Positions 59,961-64,000 of a DNA stretch of 64,000 bases are shown here, in pieces (the stretch's first letter is position 1; the number at the start of each line of letters is the position of its first letter). The position numbers and the translations under genes are program-made. This stretch comes from Sepiola atlantica (Eukaryota; Mollusca; Cephalopoda; Sepiida; Sepiolidae), in assembly GCA_963556195.1 (NCBI GenBank), contig OY744525.1:27984769-28048768 (forward strand), read 5' to 3'. A model generated the notes under the pieces. That model had not been told where the DNA came from. It made no database searches and was given only the letters and a program-made list of their open reading frames with translations.

Positions 59961-60268
59961 CGGGGCGGAGATAAGTACCTATATAGAAGGCGCAGATAGA
60001 GGTGTTACTTTTTATAGAAATATGTCATACTATTGCCCTGGCCAACGTAGGAGAAATGGTGGGGAAGAAACAGCTTTCGCAAAATGCAAAATTAGAAAGT
60101 AGCGGTGAAATGGGGCGACCAGGGAAGAGAAAGGTAGAAAGATAAAGAGACGGCTATAGAGAAAGGGGGGGGGAGAAATAGAAGTTTGTATATAAAGATG
60201 TTACACACACGATTTGTCTTCAATTATGTGTTTTTATGACCCCGAGCAACGCCGGGTAGCCCCGCTAG
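59961..60268 (+). mobile_element. Helitron conserved 3' tail, unit 5
   Basis: Tail with hairpin 60241-60256 and CTAG. Followed by T and unrelated A-rich DNA, which marks the right edge of the whole array. Confidence 0.9.
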
Positions 60269-60269
60269 T

Positions 60270-60990
60270 AAGAAAATAGAAAGAAGAACAATTGTATGTA
60301 GATACACGCGGACAGTTTAATATATTCACACATATACGTACACACATATTAATGCATATATATAGGTATAGATACATACAGCTACTTAGACCACATATAT
60401 GCAATAGAAAAACAAAATGTTTTGATCGTGGAGACAGTCAATTATTTCCGTATCTACGTATATGAAGAAAACTAATATATCAGCACATAGAAAATATAAA
60501 AACAAAAACAAAAACAAAAACAAAACACAAAGACATAAAAAACAAAATAATTTATAAATAATAGAAAGTTCACAGCTAATTATTACTCAGAAGAATATGA
60601 AACGAGATACACTTATCATTTGAGTAAAATGACTGTAAAAAATTAATCTATCCAAACGGCGACCATTTTGGGGTCGATCAGAACTAATCATCTGAGAATG
60701 TCCTTGGAAGATTATAATATTCAAATATTGGAATCTCGATAATTCGGCGCCACCTCCAATTTAAAATTCTTTAAATATGAGGCAGCCCTGAAGAAAATCA
60801 AATCCTGGGATTTTCGAGTTTGTGGCTAATATTGTTTCATACACATAAGAATCGGTTTTCATTAGAGCGTATAATCCATTCGCGTATATATGAGGATAAA
60901 ATGTCCGATATATCATAAAATGGAATGCCGTGAAAGACAAGATGTGTGAAAAAGACAAACAGAAATACAGGAAAAATCATCAAGAAACGA
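60270..60990. other. Intergenic, no gene seen
   Basis: AT-rich with a short (AAACA)n-like stretch near 60500. Nothing else recognised. Confidence 0.5.
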
Positions 60991-60994
60991 GAGA

Positions 60995-61034
60995 TTTAAC
61001 CGGTTTCGTTCGGATCAACAAACGTCTTCAGAAA
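60995..61034 (-). ncRNA. Hammerhead-like motif, family 2
   Basis: Minus strand: TTT, CTGAAGA, extra C, stem II GTTTG...CGAAC (a T-G pair replaces the C-G pair of the 18.6-kb copy), GAAA, palindromic ACCGGT, then U at the cleavage position and AAA. The sequence change within stem II keeps the pairing, which supports a real RNA fold. Confidence 0.6.
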
Positions 61035-61448
61035 AAGTGAAGATTTTAAATTTATTCGATAACGGTAAAAGCATAAGAAAAAGAAGAACGAATAACAAGA
61101 TGTTATTGAAAAATGAAAGAATAATTAAATACGCGCGGAGAGGCGTTAAAATGGAAGGGTGGGGGGGGGGGGAGAAAGAAAAAAGAAGAGAAGAAGAAGT
61201 AAAAGAAGAGGAAAATATGGATGAAATGTAGCAAAAAAGTAAAGTTACTTTAAACAGGATCGTAGTAGCGTAATATATATTGGATTGGTTCAGTGTGGGG
61301 TTTTGCTAGATGTTTGCTTAAGGATCCGAGTCTGAGGTTTATGTTAGATGGACATGAGAAAAGTATTAAAGCGCTTTCGATGCACTTGCGACGTGGGAGA
61401 GTGTATTGGGTTTTGAGGAGGGTGTAGTTTGTAAAGTCAAAATTATAT

Positions 61449-61453
<5 letters not shown>
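61035..61453. other. Intergenic, no gene seen
   Basis: Lys/Glu-rich A/G stretch (61.14-61.23 kb) gives a short open frame without a recognisable domain. Confidence 0.5.

Positions 61454-61516
<63 letters not shown>
61454..61516. repeat. (TA)n microsatellite
   Basis: Pure TA run. Confidence 0.97.
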
Positions 61517-61519
<3 letters not shown>

Positions 61520-61608
61520 CTTGTTACCAATAGCCAGGGGGTATGAATCCGAAGGAAGTTGAAACCGGGTTTATGAGAGTGCTCAATGAAAATTCAGAGC
61601 AAAATATA

Positions 61609-61754
61609 TTTTTTGTTGATGATTTTATTCCATTACTTGCGAGAAAACATATTCTGTTTCGTTAACACTTGCAAATAGCGTGAACATCGTCAGGATACAA
61701 ATGGAATTTGATTCCATTTGTAGCCTGACGATGTTGACGCTGGAATAAAATCAT

Positions 61755-61765
<11 letters not shown>
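61609..61765. mobile_element. Palindromic element with hammerhead-like core
   Basis: Inner arms TGAACATCGTCAGGATACAA and its complement on the other side of AATGGAATTTGATTCCATTT; outer arms GTTGATGATTTTATTCCA and its complement at 61747-61764. On the minus strand (61656-61693) CTGACGA, a GTT-CAC/GTG-AAC helix with a 2-base bulge, and GAAAC are present, but helix III and the cleavage base do not fit. Bounded on the right directly by (TA)n. Confidence 0.6.

Positions 61766-61816
<51 letters not shown>
61761..61816. repeat. (TA)n microsatellite
   Basis: Pure TA run directly after the palindromic element. Confidence 0.97.
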
Positions 61817-61820
<4 letters not shown>

Positions 61821-61828
61821 TATATGAT

Positions 61829-62205
61829 AAAAGGGTAGAATCCTCCTTAAAACTTATATATCCTACTTTTATGAAATTTAAATCATATCTATCAAACTGT
61901 TCATGTAAGATTATACAAGTGGTCTCGAATATGTAAGTGCCACCATCAGTGAGTTATGGGTCCGAACCCCCTTAAAACTTCCAATAAGAGTGGATATACC
62001 TATCTTGATAAAATTTAAATTTCATGTATAAAATAGCCAGGGAAAACAATGTAAGTGGTCCCATATCTCTACACGCCTCTCTATGTACCAAATCTCTACA
62101 AGCCCTCTATAAGGAAGTTATCGGGTCAGAACCTCCTTCAAAACTCAAATACGTATATCCGATTATAATGAAATTTAAAATTTAAACCCAACGCGCAAGA
62201 CTCTA
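61829..62205. repeat. Degenerate tandem repeat, three copies
   Basis: Words GGGT(C/A)(C/A/G)GAA(T/C)C(C/T)CCTT.AAAACT, TATATCC or TATACC, and TGAAATTTAAA recur at about 61838, 61958 and 62124 (spacing ~120 and ~166 bp). An old repeat, non-coding. Confidence 0.65.
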
Positions 62206-62344
62206 ATTCAGAGAATATTCCAAAATTTCAGTATTTACTCGACTATATTTGCAGGGGAAATGGAAAGGCAGTAGAAAAAGAAAGTAATACGGTCTTATGA
62301 CGTGGCCGTCGTAAAATAATAACCCTAAGTCGAGTTTTTTTTGG

Positions 62345-62352
62345 TGACGTCA
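62345..62352. promoter_or_regulatory. CRE palindrome TGACGTCA
   Basis: A full cAMP-response-element-type palindrome 35 bases upstream of the ATG of the THAP-like frame. The same word occurs in the Helitrons, so it may be coincidence. Confidence 0.3.
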
Positions 62353-62386
62353 TTGATACTGGTTAGGAAGAACCACGACCTTCGTT

Positions 62387-62599
62387 ATGAAGGTCACGAC
62401 ATTCGTTACGAAGGTCACGGTAAACACCAACATTACTGTTTGTCAGGGTAATTGTAAAAATGGCCCAAAAGTAAATGTTTTTTCTTTTGCAAAAGATAAA
62501 GAATTATTTCGGACTTGGAAACGTTTTATTAAACGAGATAACTTCAGTCCTACGAAATATAGCAAGGTATGTCAAATGACGTATTTAAAACTTAATTAA
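62387..62599 (+). CDS. THAP-type zinc-finger segment, incomplete
   Basis: A 70-codon frame. Residues 19-23 are CQGNC, then VNVFSFAKDKELFRTWKRFI, KRDNFSPTKYSKVC. This matches the THAP DNA-binding domain layout: C-x3-C, a conserved Phe-Pro-like motif, the invariant Trp, RxxF.P.KYS, and a third Cys 38 residues after the second. The last ligand (His two residues after this Cys) is absent: the frame continues QMTYLKLN and stops. AAG|GTATGT (62564-62571) inside KYSK-VC is a strong splice donor, so the rest of the domain may lie in a later exon; otherwise the domain is broken. THAP domains occur in gene regulators and in P-element-type transposases. No transposase part is in view. Confidence 0.55.
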   Translation: MKVTTFVTKVTVNTNITVCQGNCKNGPKVNVFSFAKDKELFRTWKRFIKRDNFSPTKYSKVCQMTYLKLN

Positions 62600-63007
62600 C
62601 TAGTATATATATATGCTCTCTCTGGTAGCATATTTTTGCTAGGCTGGAAATATTATATATAAATATGACAGAACTACATACAATATGTAGTTAATGTAAT
62701 ATTCTTAATTTATAAAAAATATCTGATATTTTGAAGTGAGACAAATTACGCAATGTATTTATTACGTTTAAAGAAAACATGTGATCGACGGACAGACAAA
62801 ATCATCTATTTATATAATATTTTTTCAAAGAAGTTTTTTTATAAATAAAATAAAAGTAAATTACTTTATTTATGGATGTCAAGCGCGAACGGAGACCCCA
62901 CAATATTTTTATAAATAGAATAAAGTAAAACCTATTTCCTTTTTATAAATGTGAAAATAAATGCAGACACCAAATTTCTTTTATAAATAAAATTAAGTGG
63001 TATGGTT
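62600..63007. other. AT-rich, no gene seen
   Basis: Several TTTTTATAAATA(A/G)AATAAAGTA words near 62.84-63.00 kb form a loose repeat. Nothing else recognised. Confidence 0.5.
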
Positions 63008-63232
63008 TGGTAGTTTTGTTTTACGGCATATCAACCCTTTTTGGGTTATTTAATGCCGAATCTGGTCATTATAGTAAAAGTTTTTATGCTTCAAGTTCTT
63101 TATATCTTCAAATGTTTAATCATCGTTTTTGGTTTGGTAGTTTTGTTTTACGGCATATCAACCCTTTTTGGGTTATTTAATGCCGAATCTGGTCATTATA
63201 GTAAAAGATTTATGCTTCAAGTTCTAAAAATA
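63008..63232. repeat. 127-bp direct repeat, two copies
   Basis: TTTTGTTTTACGGCATATCA, ACCC(T)TTTTGGGTTATTTAA, TGCCGAATCTGGTCATTATA, twice at 127-bp spacing (63021 and 63148). The same family is present in the segmental duplication (42.64, 43.75, 47.53 kb), so it is a dispersed repeat. Confidence 0.9.
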
Positions 63233-63663
63233 AAATAAAAAAAGGGAAGGGAGAAAGGGAGAGGGGCTGTTGTTTTTGTTTTTGGTTTTGTAGAACATAA
63301 TTAAGTTTTACAAAAAAAAAAAAAAAGAAGAAAAACAAAAAACGTCAATGTAGGTGAATTTCGTCTCAGGGAGCCACAGGGCAGCCTGATCTGGTATCAC
63401 CAGTAAAATTAAGTGAAACGTTTTATAGATTTCAAGCGCGAAAGAAAATACTAGGAAATTACGACATGGCCGCCAGCGATTAAAGCGTTGCATTAAAGAT
63501 TAATTTTCAAGTCTTTAAAAAATGAATTAGAATTTTATTTCGGGATACAAAATAGAATTTAAGACTAATTAATAAATTTCATCCAAAATGTGTGCGAAAA
63601 TCAAACGAAAAAAGCGAGATATTCAAATAATCCCTATAGTACAATCGAACTCGAGAATCTTTA

Positions 63664-63898
63664 TGTCTTCTTCTTCTTTCGTGTGAATCAGATGATTCTG
63701 GTGTTTGCATTAGTTTCCCCGATGTTTTTCTAGTTAGAAAATCTTTCTGGAAAGACATCGGGTACTTACGGGAAGGACCACGAGAAGGTTGCCAACATCC
63801 CTAAGTGAAAGTAATACTGTGGAACCGACTGGATTCGAACTTGGAACACCCAGGTCTTCAGTCCGTGTCGTTATCCACTTAACCACCGTCACCTTCCA
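63664..63898 (-). mobile_element. tRNA-derived SINE
   Basis: Minus strand: GGTGACGGTGGTTAAGTGGA (A-box), AAGTTCGAATCCAGTCGG (B-box), then a body with GATGTTGGCAACCTTCTCGT and CGATGTCTTTCCAGAAAG, ending in a (GAA)n-type tail. It is about 235 bp, close to full length, and shares head and body with the shorter SINE at 4681-4810. The acceptor arm is mispaired, so it is not a tRNA gene. Confidence 0.75.
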
Positions 63899-64000
63899 TC
63901 TTTATGTCGACCACGGGAATCTACACTGTATTTTTAGTAAACAATATATTTGGAATATAATTGTATTTCATGGCTTCCGTTCAGTCTTGAGAGACAATGG

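Larger units (their letters stand above)
23674..60268 (+). mobile_element. Head-to-tail concatemer of five non-autonomous Helitrons
   Basis: Five units (23674-29018, 29019-32430, 32431-50447, 50448-53985, 53989-60268) each begin with TC and a conserved leader and end in a conserved ~300-bp tail, GC hairpin and CTAG. The outer flanks are A (23673) and T (60269), the A^T target used by Helitrons. CTAG|TC junctions are exact at 29018/29019, 32430/32431 and 50447/50448; three bases (CGT) separate units 4 and 5. No Rep/helicase frame is present, so the units depend on a helper. Read-through of the 3' terminator during rolling-circle copying is the known route to such arrays. All units share orientation. 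Confidence 0.88.
53989..60268 (+). mobile_element. Helitron unit 5
   Basis: Begins TCTTCTCTTATATAAAGGGC. Cargo: unique region with CCGGATGTACCCG words (54.28-54.85 kb), 33-bp satellite, ~322-bp tandem, ~138-bp repeats, short 35-bp block, ~110-bp repeats, 35-bp satellite, tail. Hairpin 60241-60256; CTAG 60265-60268; then T, closing the array. Confidence 0.88.

Noticed and set aside
23674..60268. Autonomous Helitron with Rep/helicase
   Set aside because: No frame with rolling-circle Rep or helicase motifs was found in any unit; all look non-autonomous.

Overview
This is a repeat-dense eukaryotic (metazoan) window. Its long (TA)n, (ATC)n and (ATT)n tracts, tRNA-derived SINEs, decayed non-LTR and LTR retrotransposon fragments, Helitrons and hammerhead-like Penelope-type fragments fit a mollusc, most plausibly a cephalopod such as an octopus. 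That assignment is inference from repeat content. No intact conventional gene is visible. The best protein-domain signal is a THAP-type zinc-finger segment at 62.4 kb. Nearly all long open frames are translations of tandem repeats.

Layout. 0-23.6 kb: (TA)n tracts; short foldback elements carrying hammerhead-ribozyme-like cores; a decayed LINE reverse-transcriptase end (2.77-3.62 kb, minus); a tRNA-derived SINE (4.7 kb); a decayed LTR-retrotransposon integrase end (4.93-5.79 kb) with a possible LTR after it; a SINE inside a foldback (7.57-7.99 kb); an (ATC)n/(ACT)n block (10.4-10.9 kb); a second LINE remnant (11.5-12.3 kb, minus); a 41/42-bp minisatellite (13.73-14.86 kb); and a 3-kb, ~51-bp satellite (20.64-23.63 kb).

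23,674-60,268: the main feature, a head-to-tail concatemer of five non-autonomous Helitrons. Each starts with TC plus a conserved '(TA)TAAAGGGCAGTTGTCTGT' leader. Each ends in a conserved ~300-bp tail, a GC hairpin and CTAG. At three of four junctions CTAG is followed immediately by the TC of the next unit. The fourth has three extra bases. The whole array sits between an A and a T, the canonical Helitron target. The units carry a modular cargo of about ten satellite families (27, 33, 35, 55, 78, 80, 85, ~110, ~138 and ~322 bp) in partly conserved order. Unit 3 holds 78 copies of an 85-bp satellite with no length change and a trimeric higher-order pattern. It also carries an ~8.6-kb insert (39.2-47.8 kb) containing a SINE, a ~3-kb tandem segmental duplication (LINE remnants, promoter-like CCAAT/YY1/TATA elements, a palindrome) and alternating purine-pyrimidine GTAC/ACAC arrays. 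A mariner-type MITE lies in unit 1.

60.3-64 kb: another hammerhead-like fragment, a palindromic element between (TA)n tracts, short tandem repeats, the THAP segment with an upstream CRE palindrome, a 127-bp duplicated repeat also found in the segmental duplication, and a tRNA-derived SINE on the minus strand.

No operons or co-operating genes can be described. The biology here is that of mobile and satellite DNA: rolling-circle concatemers that carry and expand satellites, and self-cleaving-ribozyme motifs in short foldback elements.
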